Shown here: piece by piece, positions 1 through 9,328 of the stretch
Layout: each line of letters starts with the position of its first letter
Numbering within the stretch: position 1 is the stretch's first letter
From: Pseudomonas viridiflava
GTDB lineage: Bacteria > Pseudomonadota > Gammaproteobacteria > Pseudomonadales > Pseudomonadaceae
Length of the DNA: 47,085 nt
Direction: 5' to 3'
Assembly: GCF_900580675.1 (NCBI RefSeq)
Contig: NZ_UTBG01000234.1
Coordinates: 1-47,085 of the forward strand
Notes under the pieces: model-generated
The model's input: only the letters and a program-made list of their open reading frames with translations
Databases searched by the model: none
Told to the model about the DNA's origin: nothing
Translations under genes and position numbers: made by a program

Positions 1-98
1 TTGATGTCGTGCAGCGGTTTGAATTCGCTTTCGCGGTCCCACCAGCGGTGAGCCAGGGCTTCGAATTTGGCGATTTCGGCGTGGTCGACGTTGCTCAT
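1..98 (-). CDS. ubiG: UbiG, ubiquinone O-methyltransferase (5' end only)
   Basis: Only the first 32 codons, read leftwards from ATG at 98, lie in the window. They begin MSNVDHAEIAKFEALAHRWW, which I recognise as the N-terminus of Pseudomonas UbiG. The family is an S-adenosylmethionine-dependent methyltransferase that does both O-methylation steps of ubiquinone synthesis in the cytoplasm or at the membrane. An AGAGGA ribosome binding site stands just before the ATG. It lies 64 bases downstream of mtaD on the same strand, the order seen in P. aeruginosa (PA3170-PA3171), so the two may be co-transcribed. The methyltransferase motifs are outside the window. Confidence 0.9.
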   Translation of the reverse strand, partial: MSNVDHAEIAKFEALAHRWWDRESEFKPLHDI

Positions 99-162
99 GG
101 TGAATCCTCTAAAGCTGAAAAATCGGTGTGTCGGTGCTGAACCCAAGGGTTCTGCAGCTTCG

Positions 163-1494
163 TTATTCGCTGTGCCCGCTGATGCGCTGGCCCCAGGCAA
201 TGGCCGTGGCGATCAACTGCTGTTCATCCATGCGGGTCAGTTGCCGGTCGTCGAGCAACTGCTTGCCGGCGACCCAAAGGTGTTTCACGCAATCGCGCCC
301 GGTGGCATAGATAAGTTGTGAGACCGGATCGTAGATCGGTTGTTGCGCCAGCCCGGAAAGATCGAACGCCACGATATCCGCTGCCTTGCCGACCTCCAGC
401 GAGCCAATCTCGCTTTCCAGGCCCATGGCGCGTGCACCGTTGAGCGTAGCCATACGCAGCGCGCGGTGCGCATCCAGGGCCGTGGCCGAACCGGCGACGG
501 CCTTGGCCAGCATCGCGGCGGTGCGGGTTTCGCCCAGTAAATCCAGGTCATTGTTGCTGGCGGCGCCGTCGGTACCGATGGCCACATTGACCCCAGCCTG
601 CCACAGACGCTCCACCGGGCAAAAGCCGCTGGCCAGTTTCAGGTTGGATTCCGGGCAATGGATGACGCTGGTGTTGCTTTCTACCAGCAAAGCCAGGTCG
701 TCCTCGCTGATTTGGGTCATGTGAACGGCCTGGAAGCGCGGGCCCAGCAACCCGAGGCGGCCCAGGCGCGCCAGCGGGCGCTCGCCGGTCTGCTCGACGG
801 CCTGTTGTACTTCGAAGGCGGTTTCGTGCACGTGCATATGGATCGCCGCGTCCAGCTCTTCGGCGATCACGCGGATTTTTTCCAGGTTGGCGTCGCATAC
901 CGTGTAGGGCGCGTGGGGGCCGAAGGTGATCTTGATGCGCGGGTGGTGCTTGAGGTCACCGAACAGCTCGATGCCCTGGCGGATCGCCTCATCGGCGGTG
1001 CTGGCGCCGGGGATCGGGAAATCGAGGATCGGAATCGCGATCTGCGCGCGCATGCCGCTGTTGTGCACGCAATCGCTGGCGACCTTGGGGTAGAAGTACA
1101 TGTCGGAGAAGCAGGTAATGCCGCCCTTGAGCTGTTCGGCGATGGCCAGGTCGGTGCCATCACGCACGAAGGCTTCATCGACCCATTTGGCCTCGGCGGG
1201 CCAGATGTGTTTTTCCAGCCAGGTCATCAGCGGCAGGTCATCGGCCAGGCCGCGAAACAGGCTCATCGCCGCATGCCCGTGGGCATTGATCAGGCCAGGG
1301 CTGAGCAGCATGCCCGGCAGCTCGCGGACCTCAGTGGCCGAAAGCTTCAACGCCGCGGCCCGTGGCCCGATAAAGGCGATGAGGCCGTCGCGGATGCCCA
1401 ACGCATGTTCCTTGAGCACCACGCCGGCGGGTTCGACAGGTACCAGCCAGGTGGGCAGCAGCAGCAAGTCGAGCGGGGCGGCAGTGGGGGTCAT
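163..1494 (-). CDS. mtaD: TRZ/ATZ-family amidohydrolase, probable 5'-methylthioadenosine deaminase
   Basis: A 443-residue cytoplasmic amidohydrolase. In this family a metal-dependent TIM barrel deaminates 5'-methylthioadenosine (and often S-adenosylhomocysteine) to the inosine derivative; the P. aeruginosa neighbour-conserved homologue PA3170 is a known MTA deaminase. Visible metal and active-site motifs in order: NAHGHAAMSLFRG near residue 70, MHVHE near 220, VHMTQ near 258, and GTDGAASNN near 308. The ATG at 1494 has GGAAGAAG upstream. The divergent neighbour mtnA acts later in the same salvage route (MTA to methylthioinosine to methylthioribose-1-phosphate to methylthioribulose-1-phosphate), which supports the assignment. 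Substrate preference cannot be read from sequence alone. Confidence 0.87.
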   Translation of the reverse strand: MTPTAAPLDLLLLPTWLVPVEPAGVVLKEHALGIRDGLIAFIGPRAAALKLSATEVRELPGMLLSPGLINAHGHAAMSLFRGLADDLPLMTWLEKHIWPAEAKWVDEAFVRDGTDLAIAEQLKGGITCFSDMYFYPKVASDCVHNSGMRAQIAIPILDFPIPGASTADEAIRQGIELFGDLKHHPRIKITFGPHAPYTVCDANLEKIRVIAEELDAAIHMHVHETAFEVQQAVEQTGERPLARLGRLGLLGPRFQAVHMTQISEDDLALLVESNTSVIHCPESNLKLASGFCPVERLWQAGVNVAIGTDGAASNNDLDLLGETRTAAMLAKAVAGSATALDAHRALRMATLNGARAMGLESEIGSLEVGKAADIVAFDLSGLAQQPIYDPVSQLIYATGRDCVKHLWVAGKQLLDDRQLTRMDEQQLIATAIAWGQRISGHSE

Positions 1495-1532
1495 CGCGGG
1501 CTTCTTCCGGGGCAGCTATAAAAGAAGGGCGA

Positions 1533-1570
1533 AGTATACCCGAGCGTCCGGGCTGGCGGATCGCTATAAT
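1533..1570. promoter_or_regulatory. Candidate divergent promoters of mtaD and mtnA
   Basis: The 109-base gap between the divergent genes contains a perfect TATAAT on the plus strand at 1565-1570, about 34 bases before the mtnA ATG, and TATACT on the minus strand (1538-1533), about 40 bases before the mtaD ATG. No convincing -35 box stands 17 bases upstream of either. The two salvage genes are probably transcribed from back-to-back weak sigma-70 promoters. Confidence 0.4.
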
Positions 1571-1603
1571 CGGCGGCTTTTGTTGATGAGTACGGGGTGA
1601 GGG

Positions 1604-2674
1604 ATGCGCGATCGACTGTTGGCAGCAGAGAAAGTGAAGGCCATCGATTGGCGTGATGGCGCACTGCACCTGCTCGATCAGCGGGCGTTGCCGTCCCGGG
1701 AAAGCTGGGTGGCCTGCAGCACCGTCGAGGAGGTGGCCGCGGCCATTCGCTCGATGGTCGTGCGCGGTGCCTCGGCCATTGGCATCAGCGCCGCCTACGG
1801 CCTGGTGCTGGCCGCCCGAGCGCGCATTGCCGAGGGCGGTGACTGGCAAGCCGCGTGGGAAGAAGACTACGCGCTTTTAGCCGATACCCGTCCGACCGCG
1901 TCGAACCTGTTCTGGTCCCTCAAGCGCATGCGCGATCGGCTGGACCGCCTCAAGAGGCACGCCGACCCGGCGGCGGTGCTGGAAGCCGAAGCCATCGCGA
2001 TCCATGAAAGCGACCGCGAAGCCAACGTCGTCATGGCCCAGCTGGGCGTCGAACGGATTCGCAAGCATCAGGGCAATGCCCAGGCGATTTTGACCCACGG
2101 TAATGCAGGCGCCCTGGCGACCGGCGGCGTCGGCACGGCGCTTGGCGTGATACGCGCGGCTTTTCTCGAAGGGTTGGTCGAACACGTGTACGTCAACGAG
2201 ACCCGGCCGTGGCTGCAGGGGTCGCGGCTGACGGCCTGGGAGTTGGCGGGCGAGGGCATCCCCGTCACGGTGAATGCCGACTCGGCGGGCGCGCATATCC
2301 TCAAGACCAAAGGCGTGACCTGGGTGATCGTCGGCGCCGACTGCATCGCCGCCAATGGCGATGTAATCAGCAAGATTGGCACCTACCAGTTGGCGGTGTG
2401 TGCCATGCACCATGGCGTGCGCTTCATGGTGGTGGCGCCAAGCTCGACCCTGGACTTGATGATGGCTACGGGCGATGACGTGGCCCTGGAAGAGCGCGAT
2501 GCAGGCGAGTTGCTGGAGGTCTACGGGCAACGGTTGGGGGTGCAGGCGTTTAATCCAGTGTTTGACGTGACCCCGGCGGACCTGATCGATGTGATCGTCA
2601 CCGAAAAAGGCGTGGTCGAGCGGCCTGATATGGCCAAGCTGGCCAAGTTGATGTGCCGTAAGCGCCTGCATTGA
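1604..2674 (+). CDS. mtnA: MtnA-family methylthioribose-1-phosphate isomerase with altered active site
   Basis: A 356-residue member of the eIF2B-alpha/MtnA family, full length and in the genus-conserved position between mtaD and gyrA. Authentic MtnA isomerises 5-methylthioribose-1-phosphate to methylthioribulose-1-phosphate with a catalytic Cys in the THCN(T/A)G motif and an Asp in GADRI. Here the motif reads THGNAG (Gly166 in place of Cys). The Asp is kept (D246), but the next residue is Cys (GADCI, C247). The usual NKIGTY reads SKIGTY (S256), RGAPAIG reads RGASAIG (S57), and PTAVNL reads PTASNL. The reading frame is intact with a GGGGTGAGGG ribosome binding site, so this is not simple decay by frameshift. 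The family is certain; isomerase activity is doubtful. It could be a pseudoenzyme or a protein of changed function. Confidence 0.85.
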   Translation: MRDRLLAAEKVKAIDWRDGALHLLDQRALPSRESWVACSTVEEVAAAIRSMVVRGASAIGISAAYGLVLAARARIAEGGDWQAAWEEDYALLADTRPTASNLFWSLKRMRDRLDRLKRHADPAAVLEAEAIAIHESDREANVVMAQLGVERIRKHQGNAQAILTHGNAGALATGGVGTALGVIRAAFLEGLVEHVYVNETRPWLQGSRLTAWELAGEGIPVTVNADSAGAHILKTKGVTWVIVGADCIAANGDVISKIGTYQLAVCAMHHGVRFMVVAPSSTLDLMMATGDDVALEERDAGELLEVYGQRLGVQAFNPVFDVTPADLIDVIVTEKGVVERPDMAKLAKLMCRKRLH

Positions 2675-2699
2675 GGGGGGTGGTGCCTGTTAGATAGCT

Positions 2700-2770
2700 A
2701 TCGGGAGCAAGCCCCCTCCCACATTTGCCTGTGTTCACAGTTCACGTGTGGGAGGGGGCTTGCTCCCGAT
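2700..2770. repeat. REPIN: paired REP sequences after mtnA
   Basis: Two 24-base arms, 2700-2723 and 2747-2770, are perfect reverse complements (core GGGAGCAAGCCCCCTCCCAC) around a 23-base spacer. This is the typical form of a Pseudomonas REPIN and would fold into a long hairpin in RNA. It lies 26 bases past the mtnA stop and may also serve as its transcript end, although no T-run follows. Confidence 0.85.
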
Positions 2771-3097
2771 TGGTCCCATAAGTCAATAAAACCCTCGGAT
2801 CCACCCTCAAAAAACAGCACCACCCCAGCTCTGAGCCCCTCTCGTCCCCCTCAAGCCTGTCACCCGTCAAATTACTAGCCTCCATGCGCATCAGGGGGAT
2901 AGGTGCGTGGCGGCGATTGTGATAACATCCGGCGGTTTCCAGGGCCGCCCCGAGGGGTTGCCTATAACGTGCAGATCCGTGTCATAACTCGTTGATTTGT
3001 CGTAAGTCGTTGTCAGGCACTGTGCCGGCAGCGGCGAGCTTCGTTCGTCCCGAATGGATGTGACGAAGTTTCACCCGAAAAAGGAATCAGGCTTCTC
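2771..3097 (+). promoter_or_regulatory. gyrA upstream region with candidate extended -10
   Basis: No gene is visible in this stretch. TGTGATAAC at 2918-2926 is an extended -10 type element, but its -35 region (GATAGG) is poor. A second weak -10, TATAAC, lies near 2961. The leader to the gyrA ATG would be about 165 bases. gyrA promoters in bacteria are commonly supercoiling-sensitive; nothing in the sequence proves that here. Confidence 0.3.
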
Positions 3098-5755
<2,658 letters not shown>

Positions 5756-5766
5756 GCGGACACACA

Positions 5767-5800
5767 GGGGGCGGATGAAGATTCGCCCCCTTGTTGTTTG
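5767..5800 (+). terminator. Intrinsic terminator of gyrA
   Basis: Stem GGGGGCG (5767-5773) pairs with CGCCCCC (5784-5790) around a 10-base loop, followed by a T-rich tract TTGTTGTTTG. It starts 12 bases after the gyrA stop. Confidence 0.85.
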
Positions 5801-5841
5801 TCCCTTGTGAAATAACACGTCCTTTGGCTGGACGCGGTCAA

Positions 5842-5928
5842 TGTGGGAGCTGGCTTGCCTGCGAAGGCAGCGCCGCGGTATCACTGAGCTACCGAGGCGC
5901 CTTTATCGCAGGCAAGCCAGCTCCCACA
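5842..5928. repeat. REPIN between gyrA and serC
   Basis: TGTGGGAGCTGGCTTGCCTG and its continuation (5842-5864) return as the reverse complement at 5906-5928, separated by about 41 bases that can themselves partly pair. The core differs from the REPIN after mtnA (GCTGGCTTGCC instead of GGGGCTTGCTCC), so two REP sequence groups are present in this window. Confidence 0.82.
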
Positions 5929-5998
5929 GGGCTTCGCTCCAGAGAAAGGCAATTGCCGAACATGATTGCAGCCCCACCAGATCAGAGTGAGATTGGAT

Positions 5999-7084
5999 GT
6001 GAGCAAGAGAGCCTATAACTTCTGTGCCGGTCCCGCGGCGCTTCCTGAAGCAGTCCTGCAGCGCGCGCAGGGTGAACTCCTCGACTGGCATGGAAAAGGC
6101 CTCTCCGTGATGGAAATGAGCCATCGCAGCGATGAGTTCGTGTCCATCGCCACTAAGGCCGAGCAGGACCTGCGCGACTTGCTGGACATCCCATCCGATT
6201 ACAAAGTGCTGTTCCTGCAAGGCGGCGCCAGCCAGCAGTTCGCGCAGATTCCGCTGAACCTGCTGCCGGAAGACGGCACTGCCGACTATATCGACACCGG
6301 TATCTGGGGGCAGAAAGCCATTGAAGAGGCCTCGCGCTACGGTCACGTCAACGTGGCGGGCACCGCCAAGCCTTACGACTACTTCGCGATTCCCGGTCAG
6401 AACGAGTGGAAGCTCTCGAAGGACGCGGCCTACGTGCACTACGTCGCCAACGAAACCATCGGTGGCCTGGAATTCGACTGGGTGCCGGAAGTGGGCGACG
6501 TGCCGCTGGTGTGCGACATGTCCTCGGACATCCTTTCGCGCCCGATTGATGTGTCCAGGTACGGCATGATCTACGCCGGTGCGCAGAAAAACATCGGCCC
6601 GAGCGGCATCCTGGTCAACATCATCCGCGAAGACCTGCTGGGTCGCGCCCGTTCGCTGTGCCCGACCATGCTCAACTACAAGGTCGCGGCCGACAACGGC
6701 TCGATGTACAACACCCCGCCGGCCTTTGCCTGGTACCTCTCGGGCCTGGTGTTTGAGTGGCTGAAAGAGCAGGGCGGCGTTGCCGCGATGGGCAAGCTCA
6801 ACGAAGAAAAGAAGCGCACCCTGTACGACTTCATCGACGCCAGCGGCTTGTACAGCAACCCGATCAACCTGAGCGACCGCTCGTGGATGAACGTGCCGTT
6901 CCGCCTGGCTGATGACCGTCTGGACAAGCCCTTCCTGGCCGGTGCCGACGCGCGTGGCCTGCTCAACCTCAAGGGCCACCGTTCGGTCGGTGGCATGCGC
7001 GCCTCCATCTACAACGCTGTCGACATCAACGCGATCAACGCGCTGGTTTCCTACATGGCAGAGTTCGAAAAGGAACACGGCTAA
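5999..7084 (+). CDS. serC: Phosphoserine aminotransferase
   Basis: A 361-residue class V PLP aminotransferase that converts 3-phosphohydroxypyruvate to phosphoserine in serine synthesis and also serves pyridoxal phosphate synthesis. The PLP lysine is K197 in GAQKNIGPSG. I chose GTG at 5999 because it gives the family N-terminus MSKRAYNFCAGPAALP; the in-frame ATG at 5966 would add 11 residues with no family match. It is the first gene of a tight operon with pheA, hisC, tyrA/aroA, cmk and rpsA, the usual Pseudomonas arrangement. Its stop codon shares one base with the pheA start, so translation is probably coupled. Confidence 0.96.
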   Translation: MSKRAYNFCAGPAALPEAVLQRAQGELLDWHGKGLSVMEMSHRSDEFVSIATKAEQDLRDLLDIPSDYKVLFLQGGASQQFAQIPLNLLPEDGTADYIDTGIWGQKAIEEASRYGHVNVAGTAKPYDYFAIPGQNEWKLSKDAAYVHYVANETIGGLEFDWVPEVGDVPLVCDMSSDILSRPIDVSRYGMIYAGAQKNIGPSGILVNIIREDLLGRARSLCPTMLNYKVAADNGSMYNTPPAFAWYLSGLVFEWLKEQGGVAAMGKLNEEKKRTLYDFIDASGLYSNPINLSDRSWMNVPFRLADDRLDKPFLAGADARGLLNLKGHRSVGGMRASIYNAVDINAINALVSYMAEFEKEHG

Positions 7085-8178
7085 TGTCTGAGCAAGAACT
7101 CAAGGCCCTGCGGGTACGCATTGACAGCCTGGACGAGAAAGTCCTGGAGCTGATCAGTGAGCGCGCGCGGTGTGCCCAGGAAGTGGCACGGGTGAAGATG
7201 GCGTCCCTGGCGGAAGGCGAAGTGCCGGTGTTCTACCGTCCCGAGCGTGAAGCCCAGGTGCTCAAACGCGTGATGGAACGCAACAAGGGCCCGCTGGGCA
7301 ACGAAGAGATGGCGCGGTTGTTCCGTGAAATCATGTCGTCGTGCCTGGCCCTTGAGCAGCCGCTGAAAGTCGCGTACCTCGGCCCTGAGGGCACCTTCAC
7401 CCAAGCGGCGGCCATGAAGCACTTCGGCCACGCGGTGATCAGCAAGCCAATGGCGGCGATCGACGAAGTGTTCCGTGAAGTGGCGGCCGGTGCGGTGAAT
7501 TTTGGCGTGGTGCCGGTGGAGAACTCCACCGAAGGCGCGGTCAACCACACGCTGGACAGCTTCCTCGAGCACGACATGGTGATCTGCGGCGAAGTCGAGC
7601 TGCGCATCCACCACCACCTGCTGGTGGGCGAGAGCACCAAGACCGACAGCATCAGCCGTATCTACTCCCACGCCCAGTCCCTGGCCCAGTGCCGCAAGTG
7701 GCTGGACGCGCATTACCCGAATGTCGAGCGCGTGGCGGTGTCCAGCAACGCTGAGGCGGCCAAGCGGGTCAAGGGTGAGTGGAATTCGGCGGCGATCGCC
7801 GGCGATATGGCAGCGGGCTTGTATGGCCTGACGCGCCTGGCCGAGAAAATCGAGGACCGCCCGGACAACTCCACGCGCTTTTTGATGATCGGCAGCCAGG
7901 AAGTGCCGCCGACCGGCGACGACAAGACTTCGATCATCGTCTCCATGAGCAACAAGCCCGGCGCGCTGCATGAGCTGCTGGTGCCGTTCCACGACAACGG
8001 GATTGACCTGACGCGCATCGAGACTCGTCCTTCGCGCAGCGGTAAATGGACGTACGTGTTCTTTATCGACTTCATCGGCCATCACCGCGACCCACTGGTC
8101 AAGGGTGTGCTCGAGAAAATCAGTCAGGAAGCGGTGGCACTCAAGGTGCTGGGCTCTTACCCGAAAGCGGTTTTGTGA
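7084..8178 (+). CDS. pheA: Chorismate mutase / prephenate dehydratase (P-protein)
   Basis: A 364-residue bifunctional enzyme making phenylpyruvate from chorismate for phenylalanine. Residues 1-90 are an AroQ-type chorismate mutase helix bundle (LRVRIDSLDEKVLELI). Residues about 95-275 are the prephenate dehydratase, with VAYLGPEGTFTQ, VPVENSTEG and the NSTRFLMI motif that includes the catalytic Thr-Arg pair. Residues about 285-364 are an ACT regulatory domain with GALHELL and ETRPS, the usual phenylalanine-binding elements, so feedback inhibition is expected. TAATG overlap with serC; hisC follows after 9 bases. Confidence 0.97.
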   Translation: MSEQELKALRVRIDSLDEKVLELISERARCAQEVARVKMASLAEGEVPVFYRPEREAQVLKRVMERNKGPLGNEEMARLFREIMSSCLALEQPLKVAYLGPEGTFTQAAAMKHFGHAVISKPMAAIDEVFREVAAGAVNFGVVPVENSTEGAVNHTLDSFLEHDMVICGEVELRIHHHLLVGESTKTDSISRIYSHAQSLAQCRKWLDAHYPNVERVAVSSNAEAAKRVKGEWNSAAIAGDMAAGLYGLTRLAEKIEDRPDNSTRFLMIGSQEVPPTGDDKTSIIVSMSNKPGALHELLVPFHDNGIDLTRIETRPSRSGKWTYVFFIDFIGHHRDPLVKGVLEKISQEAVALKVLGSYPKAVL

Positions 8179-8187
8179 GGCTTTAAC

Positions 8188-9300
8188 ATGAGTGGCAACT
8201 TCCTCGCCCTGGCTCAGCCGGGCGTGCAACAACTGTCGCCTTACGTCCCGGGCAAGCCTGTGGACGAGCTGGCGCGTGAGTTGAACCTGGACCCGTCGAA
8301 GATCGTCAAGCTGGCCAGCAACGAAAACCCGCTGGGCCCGAGCCCGAAAGTGCTGGCGGCGATTCGTGAAGAATTGGCCGAGCTGACCCGCTATCCGGAT
8401 GGCAACGGCTTTGCCCTCAAGTCCCTGCTGGCGGAAACCTGCCGGGTGGAACTGAACCAGGTGACCCTGGGCAACGGCTCCAACGACATTCTTGAGCTGG
8501 TCGGTCGCGCCTACCTGGCGCCAGGCCTGAACGCCGTGTTCAGCGAGCACGCGTTTGCGGTCTACCCAATCGTCACCCAGGCCGTCGGTGCCGACGCACG
8601 GGTGATTCCTGCCAAGGACTGGGGTCACGACCTGCCGGCCATGCTGGCCGCCATCGACGCCCAGACGCGCGTGGTGTTTATCGCCAACCCGAACAACCCG
8701 ACCGGTACCTGGTTCGACGCGCAGGCGCTGAACGACTTCCTGCAGGACGTGCCCGAGCACGTGCTGGTGGTGCTGGACGAGGCCTACATCGAATACGCCG
8801 AGGGCAGCGACCTGCCGGACGGCCTGGATTTCCTGGCGGCCTACCCGAACCTGCTGGTCTCGCGCACGTTCTCCAAGGCCTATGGCCTGGCGTCGCTGCG
8901 CGTCGGTTACGGCCTGTCCACGGCGGTGGTGGCCGACGTGCTCAACCGCGTGCGCCAACCGTTCAACGTCAACAGCCTGGCCCTGGCAGCCGCCTGTGCG
9001 GCAGTCAAGGATGCCGAGTACCTGCAAGAAAGCCGGCGCATCAACGAAACCGGCATGTTGCAGCTGCAGGAAGGCTTCCGTGAACTGGGTCTGGGCTGGA
9101 TTCCCTCCAAGGGCAACTTCATCTGCGTCGACCTCGGCCAAGTGGCCGCGCCGGTGTTCCAGGGCCTGCTGCGCGAGGGCGTGATCGTGCGTCCGGTGGC
9201 CAACTACGGCATGCCGAACCACCTGCGTATCACCATCGGCTTGCCGGCTGAAAATGCGCGCTTCCTGGAGGCGTTGGCCAAGGTTTTGGCTCGTGGTTGA
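8188..9300 (+). CDS. hisC: Histidinol-phosphate aminotransferase (aromatic operon copy)
   Basis: A 370-residue class I/II PLP aminotransferase. Motifs: ASNENPLGPSP near residue 50, the NPNNPTG substrate loop near 170, DEAYIEY near 195, and the PLP lysine K230 in SRTFSKAYGLA. In Pseudomonas this copy (called hisC2 in P. aeruginosa) sits between pheA and tyrA/aroA, away from the his genes. Enzymes of this type commonly also transaminate aromatic keto acids, so a role in phenylalanine and tyrosine synthesis is plausible from context. The ATG at 8188 follows GAGGCTTTAAC. Confidence 0.93.
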   Translation: MSGNFLALAQPGVQQLSPYVPGKPVDELARELNLDPSKIVKLASNENPLGPSPKVLAAIREELAELTRYPDGNGFALKSLLAETCRVELNQVTLGNGSNDILELVGRAYLAPGLNAVFSEHAFAVYPIVTQAVGADARVIPAKDWGHDLPAMLAAIDAQTRVVFIANPNNPTGTWFDAQALNDFLQDVPEHVLVVLDEAYIEYAEGSDLPDGLDFLAAYPNLLVSRTFSKAYGLASLRVGYGLSTAVVADVLNRVRQPFNVNSLALAAACAAVKDAEYLQESRRINETGMLQLQEGFRELGLGWIPSKGNFICVDLGQVAAPVFQGLLREGVIVRPVANYGMPNHLRITIGLPAENARFLEALAKVLARG

Positions 9301-9328
9301 TGTCACTGCATTGCAACCTGCTGTGCCT

